This document shows positions 8,221 through 16,057 of a stretch of 64,000 nt of DNA, in pieces (position 1 is the first letter of the stretch; every line of letters begins with the position of its first letter). A model generated the notes under the pieces. That model did not search any database, was not told the DNA's origin, and was given only the letters and a program-made list of their open reading frames with translations. A program made the translations under genes and the position numbers. Source of the DNA: Corynebacterium sp. ACRPO. GTDB taxonomy: Bacteria; Actinomycetota; Actinomycetes; Mycobacteriales; Mycobacteriaceae. Where the stretch lies: contig NZ_JAKRNE010000007.1 of NCBI RefSeq assembly GCF_022347205.1, positions 1 through 64,000 on the forward strand, written 5' to 3'.

Positions 8221-8250
8221 AGCGCGCCGGCCCTCCCCGGCGCGCTTTTA
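8221..8250. terminator. Bidirectional terminator between convergent genes
   Basis: GCGCGCCGG and CCGGCGCGC pair around CCCTC, followed by TTTTAG. It serves the AI-2E family gene on the plus strand and, read the other way, lies just after the nucleosidase stop codon. Confidence 0.8.
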
Positions 8251-8254
8251 GTTT

Positions 8255-8845
8255 TTAGCGCAGAAAGCCTAGGTCCGTAGCGGCCGAGGCGAGCTGGCGC
8301 GCACCGCGGTCCAGGACGTTGGCCCAGGTGCCCTTGGATTCCTCATTGGCGGAATCGGACACCTGCTTGAGCAGGGTGCAGGGCACATCGAAGCGCTGGC
8401 ATACTGCGGCGATGGAATAGCCTTCCATGTCGCACAACTGCGACTTCTTAGCCAGCTCGGTGCGCAGGGCGGTATCGAAGACAAACATGTCGCCCGTGGC
8501 CAGTCCGCGCACCGGCAGGCGGCCGGAGGTCTCGAGCTCGATGGTCTCTGGCAGCAGGTAGCGGTTGATATCGGTAAGCACTTCTAGCTTGAAGTCATGC
8601 TTGGTGACCTTATTGACTTCGAAGACGCCAGCCATGCCGTCGACAAGCGCGCCGGCCGTGCCAATGTTGACCACGCGATCGGGAAGGGCACCGTTCGCGC
8701 GGGCGTCGGCAAGAGCTTCCGTCAGCGCAATGGCCGCCGGAACCGTACCGATTCCGGTGATGAGCAGGGGTTCGCCTTCCGGAATGTGGGCGGCTTCCGC
8801 ATCCACGGCGGCGACGAAAAGGGTGCGTCCGTTGAGATTCTCCAT
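8255..8845 (-). CDS. Nucleoside phosphorylase-like nucleosidase
   Basis: A 196-aa cytoplasmic protein of the PNP_UDP_1 fold (MTA/SAH nucleosidase group). Visible family features are the early glycine motif LITGIGTVPAA, the VNIGTAGAL strand near residue 63, and CDMEGYSIAAVCQRF near 140, equivalent to the substrate-binding Met-Glu segment. These enzymes cleave the glycosidic bond of adenosine derivatives for purine or methionine salvage. It is shorter than typical Pfs (about 230 aa), so the exact substrate is open. It lies 23 nt downstream of the hypothetical gene at 8869 on the same strand and is probably cotranscribed. Confidence 0.75.
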   Translation of the reverse strand: MENLNGRTLFVAAVDAEAAHIPEGEPLLITGIGTVPAAIALTEALADARANGALPDRVVNIGTAGALVDGMAGVFEVNKVTKHDFKLEVLTDINRYLLPETIELETSGRLPVRGLATGDMFVFDTALRTELAKKSQLCDMEGYSIAAVCQRFDVPCTLLKQVSDSANEESKGTWANVLDRGARQLASAATDLGFLR

Positions 8846-8868
8846 GCCTGCGAGAATACCTGCCCACC

Positions 8869-9852
8869 CTAGTCAAAGTTCAATGTGCGGTTCTTCTGGC
8901 GCAGGCGAATCGTAATGTTTTTCTGTCCAGCGCCGAGGGCAATGATTTTCCCGCTGAGCACCCGGGCGACGGCCAGGTCCTCTTCCGTCGGTGCTTCGGC
9001 CGCCACCCGCGCCGTAGGCAGCCAAGCATCGTGCGGGTCTGGCGCGCCGAGGTGAATGAGCCGTTCGCGCTCCACGTCGATCCAATAGCCCTCCGTGGCC
9101 ATGAAGCGGTCGTGGCTCCCTTCGAAGGAATCGCGGCGCCACCCGCCCTCGGCCACGCGGAAGACAAAGGGGCAGTAGCCAAAGCGCGAAGGCACGATAT
9201 AGCGCGTCTGGGGGCTGACACGCCAATGGCCGCGCGCGGAACTCCACACCTGGCGGTAGGTATCAGCCAGGCTCATGCCCAAACGCAGACGCTGCTGCCG
9301 GTCCTCCTCTAGGCCAGCATCTTCTACCTGGGTGTTTAGCTCCCCGAGCCGCGTGGCATCGGCCACATACATGCCCAGCCACGCTTCCTCCGGAGTGGTG
9401 TACGGGCCGGTGATATCACGGTGAAAGGAATCCGGCACGGCTCTTTCCGCATCCTGGGGCAGGCGCTGGCGGGCGGCAAAAGCCCACAGGCGCGGATGCC
9501 CCATGCGGTACAGCATCACCGTCGCCCGCGGCAGGCGTTCGTGCACCTGCTGGCGCGTCAGATAATCACCCGCGCTGATGCGCCGCAGCAGCTGCTTAGC
9601 GACGTCCCCCTCTACCTGCTGCTCCACACCCGGCGCGACTTCCATATCAGGTAGCTGACTAAGCAGCATCAGATCGATGATGTCTCCCAAATCAAAGACC
9701 TTGCTCAATTCCGTCTGCGCCTCTGAACCAAAAGCCTCAATTGCGTCATACCCCAGCGCACCGCCCAAGCGGCGGATGAGATCCGGGGACACGCTCACTC
9801 GGTTGCGGGTCGCGTGCAATTCCGCGGCGTTGAGATTACGGTCCAGGCCCAC
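8869..9852 (-). CDS. Uncharacterised conserved protein (327 aa)
   Basis: No family recognised. The protein is soluble, without signal peptide or membrane helix. It is rich in Arg, Trp and acidic residues in the C-terminal half (for example WRVSPQTRYIVPSRFGYCPF and the repeated pattern of GYWIDVERERLIHL). The first 100 residues are helical and hydrophilic. It starts at ATG 9852 with GGAAGGAG-like sequence upstream, and the nucleosidase gene follows after 23 nt, so the two may act in one process. The C-terminal part (about 170-327) could be a beta-rich domain binding a small ligand, but that is a guess from composition. Confidence 0.7.
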   Translation of the reverse strand: MGLDRNLNAAELHATRNRVSVSPDLIRRLGGALGYDAIEAFGSEAQTELSKVFDLGDIIDLMLLSQLPDMEVAPGVEQQVEGDVAKQLLRRISAGDYLTRQQVHERLPRATVMLYRMGHPRLWAFAARQRLPQDAERAVPDSFHRDITGPYTTPEEAWLGMYVADATRLGELNTQVEDAGLEEDRQQRLRLGMSLADTYRQVWSSARGHWRVSPQTRYIVPSRFGYCPFVFRVAEGGWRRDSFEGSHDRFMATEGYWIDVERERLIHLGAPDPHDAWLPTARVAAEAPTEEDLAVARVLSGKIIALGAGQKNITIRLRQKNRTLNFD

Positions 9853-10223
9853 GAGGGCTCCTTCCTCCCCCTCATCGGGGATTTAATTCTTGGTCATGCT
9901 TGGGATTAAGCCGGACATTGGTCTTACCCGGTGTCCTTCATTGAGGTCTTGTCTCGGCAAGCAGGCGTCAGATAGAAGCCTTTCTAGGAGAATTTGGACT
10001 CCCCAACTTCGTCGCTGTTGGTTCTCGACCACGCAGCTGATGACGCACTTAATCCGTACGAATTACATCGCAGGAAAGTGGCGCGTTGCAATTACCCCTT
10101 TCATAGTCCCATTCGAGAGAATTCTTGCAACTCTTATGCCTATAGTATGACGCGGAATGATTCTTAATCATTCCCTTTCTTTCGCATTTCTCTTTCTGGC
10201 CAGCGCACAAAGGAGCCTCCCCT
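9853..10223. promoter_or_regulatory. Divergent intergenic region with promoter and 9-bp palindrome
   Basis: No convincing gene in 371 bp. For the plus-strand gene at 10224 there is a -10 candidate TATAGT at 10141-10146, preceded by TGCC. Immediately after it a perfect inverted repeat, GGAATGATT (10154-10162) and AATCATTCC (10166-10174), is split by CTT. The repeat sits around the transcription start, a typical repressor position, or it could be a 5' hairpin. The region is clearly more A/T-rich than its neighbours. Confidence 0.5.
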
Positions 10224-11210
10224 TTGAATGACAAGAATTCTTGGGGTTCATCTGACTCAACCCCATATTCAGATTCGAACGGACCTGCATCCCCTATGCG
10301 GGACTCCGGTACTGGAACCAACGCAGAATCTTCGGGCAAAGGCACGCGCACCGCCATTATTGTCGTTGCCGCCCTCGCCATCATTGCGCTTATTGGCGGT
10401 GGTGCCTGGGCATTAACGGGAAACAAAAAGTCTGATGATTCCAGCAGCGCTGAACCGAATTTCCATTCTCAAGAAAACAGCAGCGAGGAAATCACCGAAG
10501 AGGCGACTTCTGAGAAAGAATCCACGCCTGAAAAGAAAGCTGAGACTACACAAGCTAAGAGCGCTAGCACTGGACCTTCCACAGAGGAGAAGTGTGGAAC
10601 GCTAGCCAATAACCTAATGGACGTTCCAATTGGTACGCTTCAGTTGTTTTGCGACGGCACCTGGCTTTACATGGCCCAAAAGCAATCCTCAAATTTTGGC
10701 CTGTTCTACTGGACCGATAACGAGTGGAAGGTGTACCGGTCTGACAATACGACTGGAGACTCCGTCAATCAGTGCTACGACAAGGGCAAGTTGGACACGG
10801 CTGGCGCCCCAAAGGAGCTGACCAACCAGCTCCAACTCTGCGATGCACAGCAAACGCAAACTCCAAAGGTTCGCGACAGGCCTATTACCGCCGAGGAGGA
10901 ATTTCCGCCCGAAGATTATTGGTACGGCGAATGCGACGGCAGCTATGTGCTCATCGCGGAATCGGTCATCATCCCGCCGACAACTGATCCGATTTCTGAG
11001 CCCTACCGAGTGCACAAGAAGTACCCAGGCTCCAAGATCATCAAGGGCGGCGCGTGTAGTTCCCTGCGCAGCCGCACTGAAGGCGGCTCTATCTATGCCA
11101 TCATCTACGAAGCCGGTCACAGCGTGGACAAGGTCTGCGAACTCAAGGCCAAGTACGGCGGCAATGCCCGTTCCCTCAATAACGACGCGGATTTCTCTGA
11201 CCCCTGCTAA
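10224..11210 (+). CDS. Membrane-anchored extracellular Cys-rich protein, unknown function
   Basis: 328 aa. Residues 1-43 are a disordered Ser/Gly/Asn-rich cytoplasmic part, 44-66 a single membrane helix (AIIVVAALAIIALIGGGAWA), 67-122 an acidic Ser/Glu/Lys linker, and the rest an extracellular domain with about nine cysteines (for example EEKCGTL, QLFCDGTW, QLCDAQ, YGECDGSY, GGACSS, KVCELK, final SDPC), likely disulfide-bonded. I recognise no family. The start is TTG 10224, set by AAAGGAGCC at 10209-10217; the ATG at 10228 is out of frame. It is followed at 124 nt by a LppP/LprE-type lipoprotein, so the pair may be a surface module, perhaps controlled by the palindrome upstream. Confidence 0.72.
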   Translation: MNDKNSWGSSDSTPYSDSNGPASPMRDSGTGTNAESSGKGTRTAIIVVAALAIIALIGGGAWALTGNKKSDDSSSAEPNFHSQENSSEEITEEATSEKESTPEKKAETTQAKSASTGPSTEEKCGTLANNLMDVPIGTLQLFCDGTWLYMAQKQSSNFGLFYWTDNEWKVYRSDNTTGDSVNQCYDKGKLDTAGAPKELTNQLQLCDAQQTQTPKVRDRPITAEEEFPPEDYWYGECDGSYVLIAESVIIPPTTDPISEPYRVHKKYPGSKIIKGGACSSLRSRTEGGSIYAIIYEAGHSVDKVCELKAKYGGNARSLNNDADFSDPC

Positions 11211-11334
11211 TCCAGATTCCGCGCTCAATTCCCTGTCACTCCCCTTCTGCTGCGTTGACTCCCTACACCCGCTACAACGCAGCGTGCACCCCTTTGACCT
11301 TTCATCTACCGCCTCAATGTGAAAGCAATATCTT

Positions 11335-12024
11335 ATGCCTAAATCATCTGCCCACCTAGGCCGAATAAGCCGAATAAGCATTGCAACAAGTGTCGCCCTC
11401 ATTAGTTTCTCCTTGGCTTCCTGCGATGACGAAACGTCGGATACAACCGCACAAGAGTTTTCAGTGGAGCCGGCGACGACGTCCGCTACAGAAGAAAGCA
11501 GCGATGCCAAGCCGGAAGAATCGCCCACTGCCTCTACTGCGACGGAGGAAGAACCTACTCGGCCGGTGCCCCCGAACGTCGTGATGGATGACGAGCAGCC
11601 GAGCCCGGAAGCCGACACCACTTCGTCGTGTGGCGCAGCCGATGCCCAAACGGCATTCTCCGAAGGCGTATCCCAAGTCGCTCCGTGGGGCACCATCGGA
11701 TGGGAGCTCTTTGACTCCTCCGGTTATGACCCCTGCGCATCCCTATCGTGGGAAACCCTGATGATTGAGGGAGGAACCAGTTCTTCGCCTTTCCACATCA
11801 TGTTGTTTAATCACGGCGAATACTTGGGCACCGCAACGGCAAAGCCCTATGGATTCGCCCCCACTATTGAGCGCGTGAGTGATTCCGAGATCGCGGTAAC
11901 CTACCACTGGCCGCGCGAAGGTGAAGGCAATGCCAACCGCTCAGGCACAACCAACGCAGGCTTCCGGTGGGATGAAGGACAGCAAAAGGTAGTCATGTCC
12001 GGCGACGTACCGCCTATGCAATAG
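11335..12024 (+). CDS. LppP/LprE-family lipoprotein
   Basis: Surface lipoprotein: a signal peptide with a lipobox ending in SLASC (Cys at about residue 29) is followed by an acidic Thr/Ser/Glu linker to about residue 95. The globular C-terminal domain (AFSEGVSQVAPWGTIGWEL..., DPCASLSWETLMIEGG, HIMLFNHGEYLGTAT) matches the LppP/LprE domain seen in mycobacterial and corynebacterial lipoproteins, whose molecular role is not known. Two cysteines (SSCGAAD and DPCASL) may form a disulfide. There is no good ribosome binding site upstream, so it may be translated from a message shared with the previous gene. A long perfect palindrome follows the stop codon. Confidence 0.75.
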   Translation: MPKSSAHLGRISRISIATSVALISFSLASCDDETSDTTAQEFSVEPATTSATEESSDAKPEESPTASTATEEEPTRPVPPNVVMDDEQPSPEADTTSSCGAADAQTAFSEGVSQVAPWGTIGWELFDSSGYDPCASLSWETLMIEGGTSSSPFHIMLFNHGEYLGTATAKPYGFAPTIERVSDSEIAVTYHWPREGEGNANRSGTTNAGFRWDEGQQKVVMSGDVPPMQ

Positions 12025-12032
12025 CTCGATGT

Positions 12033-12089
12033 AAAACAAGCACGTTTCGCTAAAATTTCACCAGTTAGGCGGCGAAACGTGCTTGTTTT
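12033..12089. repeat. 18-bp perfect inverted repeat downstream of the lipoprotein gene
   Basis: Arms at 12033-12050 and 12072-12089 are exact complements (AAAACAAGCACGTTTCGC) around a 21-nt loop. The A-run on one side and T-run on the other fit a bidirectional terminator, but the loop is larger than usual and the stem unusually perfect. It starts 8 nt after the lipoprotein stop codon. Confidence 0.75.
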
Positions 12090-12226
12090 GTTTGCAGGTG
12101 TGACCGCGGTGAAGCAGTGCGGGCCTAGAGGGGAGCGCAGAAGCCAAGAAATGGCCGCGTTCTAGGCTTTCGCGGGGAGCCAGGGGCGGTTATCGTGGCC
12201 GTAACGTAGCCGGAGGAGAGATAGGA

Positions 12227-12415
12227 ATGAGCGAGAAGACGTTTCAGCAGAAGTTCGGGGCTTTCGCACTGGTCGCGGCGGTTGCCCTGCTGATCGTGAA
12301 CTTAACCGTAGTAGGGCCTACGGTGTTCGGTATCTCCACGCCGCTGCTACTCGGCGTCACGGGCATCATAATGATGCGCGGTGAGAGAAGCAGCAGCGGC
12401 ACAAAGGGTGACTAG
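12227..12415 (+). CDS. Small membrane protein with two helices
   Basis: 62 aa. A short charged N-terminus is followed by two hydrophobic stretches (residues about 12-32 and 34-50) and a polar tail. GGAGGAGAGATAGG just before ATG 12227 is a strong ribosome binding site. The last 4 bp overlap the end of cysN on the opposite strand. No family recognised; similar tiny membrane proteins are common in corynebacteria. Confidence 0.65.
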   Translation: MSEKTFQQKFGAFALVAAVALLIVNLTVVGPTVFGISTPLLLGVTGIIMMRGERSSSGTKGD

Positions 12416-13695
12416 CGCAGGCGGTGGCCTACGAAGCCGGCGGCGAGGGTGTTGCCGGAGGATTGATCGATGAGCAGGAAGTTGCCTACCGCACCGCGGG
12501 CGGCATAGTCCTCGACGGGGAGCTCGGCCTGGGTCTGGATAGTGATGTGGGCGATGTCGTTCATGGCGACGGACTCGGGATCTTCCACGTCGGAAACGCC
12601 ATCAAGATCCAGGGTGCGGGTGACGGCGGCGACGCGGGCCTTAACCAGGGAAGAGCCGTAGCGCAGCTTGAGCATCTGGCCGGGCTTAATGTCCTTTTCG
12701 GTCAGGCCGACAACGGTGGCGTCGAATTCGCGGGTGGCCGCGGGGCGTTGGGGTCCGGCGAGGAGATCGCCGCGGGCGAGATCGACGTCGTCGGCAAGCA
12801 GGAGCGTGACGGAGTCGCCGGTGGCGGCGGAGTCGGCTGGGCCGTCAGCAGTGTCGATCTGGGTGATGGTGCTGGTGCGGCCTTCAGGGAGGCGGACCTC
12901 GTCGCCCACGGAGATGGAGCCCGCCTTCACGCGGCCGGCGTAGCCGCGGTAATCGGAGGCGTGCTCGCGGATGACGTACTGGATGGGGAAACGGAAATCC
13001 AGCTCATCGGCGCGGCCGGTGGCCACGGGGACGGTCTCGAGAACCTCAAGGACGGTCGGGCCGGTGTACCACGGCATAGTGGTGGAGCGCTCGACCACGT
13101 TATCGCCCTTGAGGGCGGAAATCGGCACCACGGTGGTATCGGTAATACCCAGGCGGGTGGCGATCTGGTTGAACTCGGACTCGATATCGCGGAAGACCTG
13201 CTCATCGTAGTCCACCAGGTCGATCTTGTTCACCGCGAGGACCACGTGGCGCACGCCGAGGAGGGCGGCCACGTTGAGGTGGCGGCGGGTTTGTTCGACG
13301 ACGCCATGGCGGGCGTCGATAAGAAGCACCACTACCTGGGAGGTGGACATGCCGGTGACCGTGTTGCGCGTGTATTGCACGTGGCCGGGGGTATCGGCGA
13401 GGATGAAGGTGCGCTTATCCGTGGCGAAGTAGCGGTAGGCCACGTCGATGGTAATGCCCTGCTCGCGCTCGGCACGCAGGCCGTCAACAAGCAAAGAGAG
13501 GTCCATGCCGTCAAAGCCGCGGTCGGTGGAGGTGCGCTCCATGGACTCGACCTGGTCCGCGAGCACGGACTTGGTGTCATAGAGCAGGCGGCCGACGAAG
13601 GTGGACTTGCCGTCATCAACGGAGCCGGCGGTGCACAGGCGCAGGGTATCGCGCTGCTTGAGGGCGCCGACATTCGGCGTGAGGGTCGTAGTCAT
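12412..13695 (-). CDS. cysN: Sulfate adenylyltransferase subunit 1 (GTPase)
   Basis: GTP-hydrolysing subunit of ATP sulfurylase; with CysD it makes adenosine phosphosulfate (APS) from sulfate. EF-Tu-like GTPase: P-loop GSVDDGKSTFVGRL (about 25), DTPGHVQYTRN (about 98), NKID (about 155) and two beta-barrel domains after 230. At 427 aa it is a stand-alone CysN, not the CysN-CysC fusion of mycobacteria, and no APS kinase gene is seen nearby. Its ATG overlaps the cysD stop codon (TGATG). It is the last gene of the cysH-cysD-cysN operon. Confidence 0.96.
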   Translation of the reverse strand: MTTTLTPNVGALKQRDTLRLCTAGSVDDGKSTFVGRLLYDTKSVLADQVESMERTSTDRGFDGMDLSLLVDGLRAEREQGITIDVAYRYFATDKRTFILADTPGHVQYTRNTVTGMSTSQVVVLLIDARHGVVEQTRRHLNVAALLGVRHVVLAVNKIDLVDYDEQVFRDIESEFNQIATRLGITDTTVVPISALKGDNVVERSTTMPWYTGPTVLEVLETVPVATGRADELDFRFPIQYVIREHASDYRGYAGRVKAGSISVGDEVRLPEGRTSTITQIDTADGPADSAATGDSVTLLLADDVDLARGDLLAGPQRPAATREFDATVVGLTEKDIKPGQMLKLRYGSSLVKARVAAVTRTLDLDGVSDVEDPESVAMNDIAHITIQTQAELPVEDYAARGAVGNFLLIDQSSGNTLAAGFVGHRLR

Positions 13696-14594
13696 CAGAA
13701 GTAGCCTTCCTTCTTGCGGTCCTCCATGGCGGACTCGGAAAGTTTGTCATCGGCGCGGGTGGCGCCGCGCTCGGAAAGGGTGGAAATGGAGATCTCCGCG
13801 AGCACCTCATCCGGGATCGACGCGGTAGATTCCACGGCGCCAGTACAGGACATATCGCCCACCGTGCGGTAGCGCACGGTGCGGGTTTCCAGCTCCTCGC
13901 CTTCGGCCGGGCCGCCCCATTCACCAGGAGCCAGCCACATGCCATTGCGCTTGAATACCTCGCGCTCGTGGGAGTAGTAGATGGAGGGCAGCTCCAGTTC
14001 GCGAGCGCCGATGTATTCCCAAATATCGGACTCGGTCCAGTTGGAGATGGGGAAGACGCGGACGTTTTCGCCGGCCATCTTTCCGCCGTTGTACAGGTCC
14101 CACAGCTCGGGGCGCTGGCGGCGGGGATCCCACCCGCCGAAGGAATCGCGGATGGAGAAGATGCGTTCCTTGGCGCGGGCCCGCTCCTCATCGCGGCGGG
14201 CGCCACCGCATACGGCGTCGTACTCGCGCTCGGCGATAGTCTCTACCAACGGCACGGACTGCAGCGGGTTGCGGGTGCCATCGGGGCGTTCTTGCAGGTC
14301 GCCGCGGTCGATCCAGTCCTGGACGCGGGCGACGTGGAGGCGAGCGCCGGATTCTTCCACGAGGCGGTCGCGGAAATCGATAACCTCGGGGAAGTTGTGG
14401 CCGGTATCGACGTGGAGCAGCTCAAACGGCACCGTGGCCGGGGCGAAGGCGCGGCGGGCTAGCTCGAAGACTACGACGGAGTCTTTGCCGCCGGAAAAGA
14501 GGATGCCTACCTTGTCGAACTGCCCGGCCACTTCGCGCAGGATGTGGATGGACTCGTTTTCTAGGTCTTTTAAGTGTGGAGAAAGTGTGCTCAT
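13695..14594 (-). CDS. cysD: Sulfate adenylyltransferase subunit 2
   Basis: Catalytic subunit of ATP sulfurylase. N-type ATP pyrophosphatase: PP-loop FSGGKDSVV near residue 39, then LLHVDTGHNFPEVIDFRD and the conserved GGARRDEERARAKER and the C-terminal RYRTVGDMSCTG segments. The start is ATG 14594, which overlaps the cysH stop codon (TAATG); an in-frame ATG six codons earlier, inside cysH, is less likely. 299 aa, normal for the family. Tight overlaps on both sides mean coupled translation with cysH and cysN. Confidence 0.96.
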   Translation of the reverse strand: MSTLSPHLKDLENESIHILREVAGQFDKVGILFSGGKDSVVVFELARRAFAPATVPFELLHVDTGHNFPEVIDFRDRLVEESGARLHVARVQDWIDRGDLQERPDGTRNPLQSVPLVETIAEREYDAVCGGARRDEERARAKERIFSIRDSFGGWDPRRQRPELWDLYNGGKMAGENVRVFPISNWTESDIWEYIGARELELPSIYYSHEREVFKRNGMWLAPGEWGGPAEGEELETRTVRYRTVGDMSCTGAVESTASIPDEVLAEISISTLSERGATRADDKLSESAMEDRKKEGYF

Positions 14595-15379
14595 TATTCG
14601 TGTAACCCGCATTCTGTCTTGCCGTCTGCAAATACGCGCCCGGACCGGGCATCGTCGCCTTCACCGACCGGGAAGGTCAGCGGGGCGCAGCCGATGGAGC
14701 GGTATCCCTGCAGGGTGAGTGGGTGGATGATGAGGTTATTGTCCTCGATATAGCGGTCCGTATCGTCGAGATCCCAGGTAATGATGGGCGAGATCTTCAA
14801 CCGGCCGGTGCGGTCGAGGCTCAGCGCTGGGGCGGTGGCGCGGTGCTCGGAATCGGCGCGGCGCAAGCCGGTAACCCAGCCGGCATAAGGATCCATGGCC
14901 ATGTTCAGCGGCTCGACCTTGCGCATGCGGTTATAGGCCGCGGTATCGCGGGCGTAAAGGCGCGGGCCGTAGACCTCGTCTTGTTCTTCTGGGCTGAGCA
15001 AAGGCAGCACGCGAACAAGTGGCAGGTCCGGGTAGCGCTTTTCCACCTCGTCAGCTACCTGCAGGGTTTCCGGGAAGTGCCAGCCAGTATCGATAAAAAG
15101 CAGGTCCGCATCGAGCCCGGCGCGGTGAGCGAGCTCGGCCAAGACCGTGTTCTCCATGGACATGGTCACGGCCAGGCGTCCGGGTGCGTGTTCGGCGGCC
15201 CATTCGGTAATGGTTTCCGCTGAGGCGTCATAAAGCTTATCCGCCCACTGGTCCACCAATTGCTGGTTGCGCGCGGCTACCTCGGCGTCCAGCGGCGCGG
15301 TATCGCGCGTGCCTTCCGGGGAGATGCTGGGGTCGCGGTAGTTCTTGCCACCGTCCAGCAGGTTCGTCGTTGGGTTCAT
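14594..15379 (-). CDS. cysH: Sulfonucleotide (APS/PAPS) reductase lacking iron-sulfur cysteines
   Basis: Reduces activated sulfate to sulfite with thioredoxin. 261 aa from ATG 15379; an in-frame extension to 15475 has no support. The PP-loop region (MSMENTVLAEL, LFIDTGWHFPETL) and the C-terminal catalytic Cys in KTECGLHE are intact. The four cysteines that bind the [4Fe-4S] cluster in APS reductases are absent: the usual Cys-Cys before RKVEPL is replaced in AAYNRMRKVEPL, and the usual C-A-P-C reads GCAPL. It therefore looks like a cluster-free reductase. Such enzymes usually use PAPS, yet no APS kinase is visible here; cluster-free APS reductases are also known (moss APR-B). A -10-like TAATGT 8 nt upstream suggests a leaderless message. 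Confidence 0.9.
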   Translation of the reverse strand: MNPTTNLLDGGKNYRDPSISPEGTRDTAPLDAEVAARNQQLVDQWADKLYDASAETITEWAAEHAPGRLAVTMSMENTVLAELAHRAGLDADLLFIDTGWHFPETLQVADEVEKRYPDLPLVRVLPLLSPEEQDEVYGPRLYARDTAAYNRMRKVEPLNMAMDPYAGWVTGLRRADSEHRATAPALSLDRTGRLKISPIITWDLDDTDRYIEDNNLIIHPLTLQGYRSIGCAPLTFPVGEGDDARSGRVFADGKTECGLHE

Positions 15380-15499
15380 GCCGTCACACATTAGGCAAAA
15401 CCCCCGAGGCGGCGCAGCGGATTCTGGGCGAAAAGCCGCTGAGCTTGGCGGGAGGCGCGAATAAAAAGTTTCCAATCCGTACCAAGCGGACTAGATTTA

Positions 15500-15515
15500 C
15501 AGACAAGACAGTCTA
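15500..15515. promoter_or_regulatory. McbR-like operator in the cysH / fpr-like divergent region
   Basis: CAGAC-AAGACA-GTCTA differs at one position from the TAGAC-N6-GTCTA palindrome bound by McbR, the repressor of methionine and cysteine genes in C. glutamicum. It lies 38 bp before the fpr-like start codon and about 120 bp before cysH. Pathway and motif agree, so sulfur-dependent repression is likely. Confidence 0.65.
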
Positions 15516-15552
15516 TTGCGGGCGTCCGCGCCCCGCACAAGGAGGCACTTTC

Positions 15553-15972
15553 ATGCAGCGTATAGCCATCATCGGGGAGGGCCCGGCAGCCCTATCCACC
15601 ACCGAGAAGCTTATCAGCGCTGGCATGTGTGTGGACCTCATTACCCAGTGCACCGCACCATTCGGTCTACTCCGCCGCTTTGCGGGTTTGGCAGGCGTGC
15701 TGGGCGACGCCGTCACGGGCTCCCACTGCGGCCCCGGCACCACTCCCCGACTCCGCCTCATCGGCAACGTGCGGGTAGGACCAGACGGCGATATCACGCA
15801 TAACAAAATCCACCGGCTAGCCGCCTCTGGCAACCGCGAGCTACTCGTGCTCGAACTCAAGGCTCGCGGCGTGGCCGTCACCACGTGGGAAGGCCTATGC
15901 GCCCCACTGCAGGATTTTGAAGACTGGCGCAGCGTCATCACCCGCGCACAGCTGGCTCACGTGGGGATTTAG
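15553..15972 (+). CDS. Truncated FprA-like ferredoxin-NADP reductase (N-terminal fragment)
   Basis: 139 aa from ATG 15553, which follows AAGGAGG; an upstream in-frame extension has none. Residues 1-50 resemble the FAD-binding start of FprA-type ferredoxin-NADP reductases (RIAIIGEGPAALSTTEKLISAG, VDLITQCTAPFGLLRRF), but full enzymes have about 450 residues and the NADP domain is missing. Residues 60-100 (GVLGDAVTGSHCGPG..RLRLIGNVRVG) continue the similarity weakly, and the end (ALELKARGVAVTTWEGL-like) may be the join to the enzyme's C-terminus after a deletion. In C. glutamicum a full fpr2 heads the sulfite reductase operon. This looks like its remnant, though the intact frame and good ribosome binding site suggest it is still expressed. 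Confidence 0.6.
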   Translation: MQRIAIIGEGPAALSTTEKLISAGMCVDLITQCTAPFGLLRRFAGLAGVLGDAVTGSHCGPGTTPRLRLIGNVRVGPDGDITHNKIHRLAASGNRELLVLELKARGVAVTTWEGLCAPLQDFEDWRSVITRAQLAHVGI

Positions 15973-16007
15973 CAGCAGTAACCAACTAGCGCCCCACCCA
16001 CCACCGG

Positions 16008-16013
16008 TATAAA
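16008..16013 (+). promoter_or_regulatory. -10 element of the ABC exporter operon
   Basis: TATAAA at 16008-16013, about 45 bp before the start of the first ABC gene, followed by AAGGAAAGGGG as the ribosome binding region. No clear -35. Confidence 0.45.
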
Positions 16014-16057
16014 CTTGCACGGCTACCCAGCCACGGCAAGGAAAGGGGCGCGAGTCC

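Noticed and set aside
12424-13704. 426-codon plus-strand frame opposite cysN
   Set aside because: Shadow of cysN caused by high GC; Gly/Ala/Val-rich translation without motifs.
15380-15552. N-terminal extension of the fpr-like protein
   Set aside because: The extension would cover the cysH start and McbR-like site and has no FAD-binding residues; AAGGAGG precedes ATG 15553.
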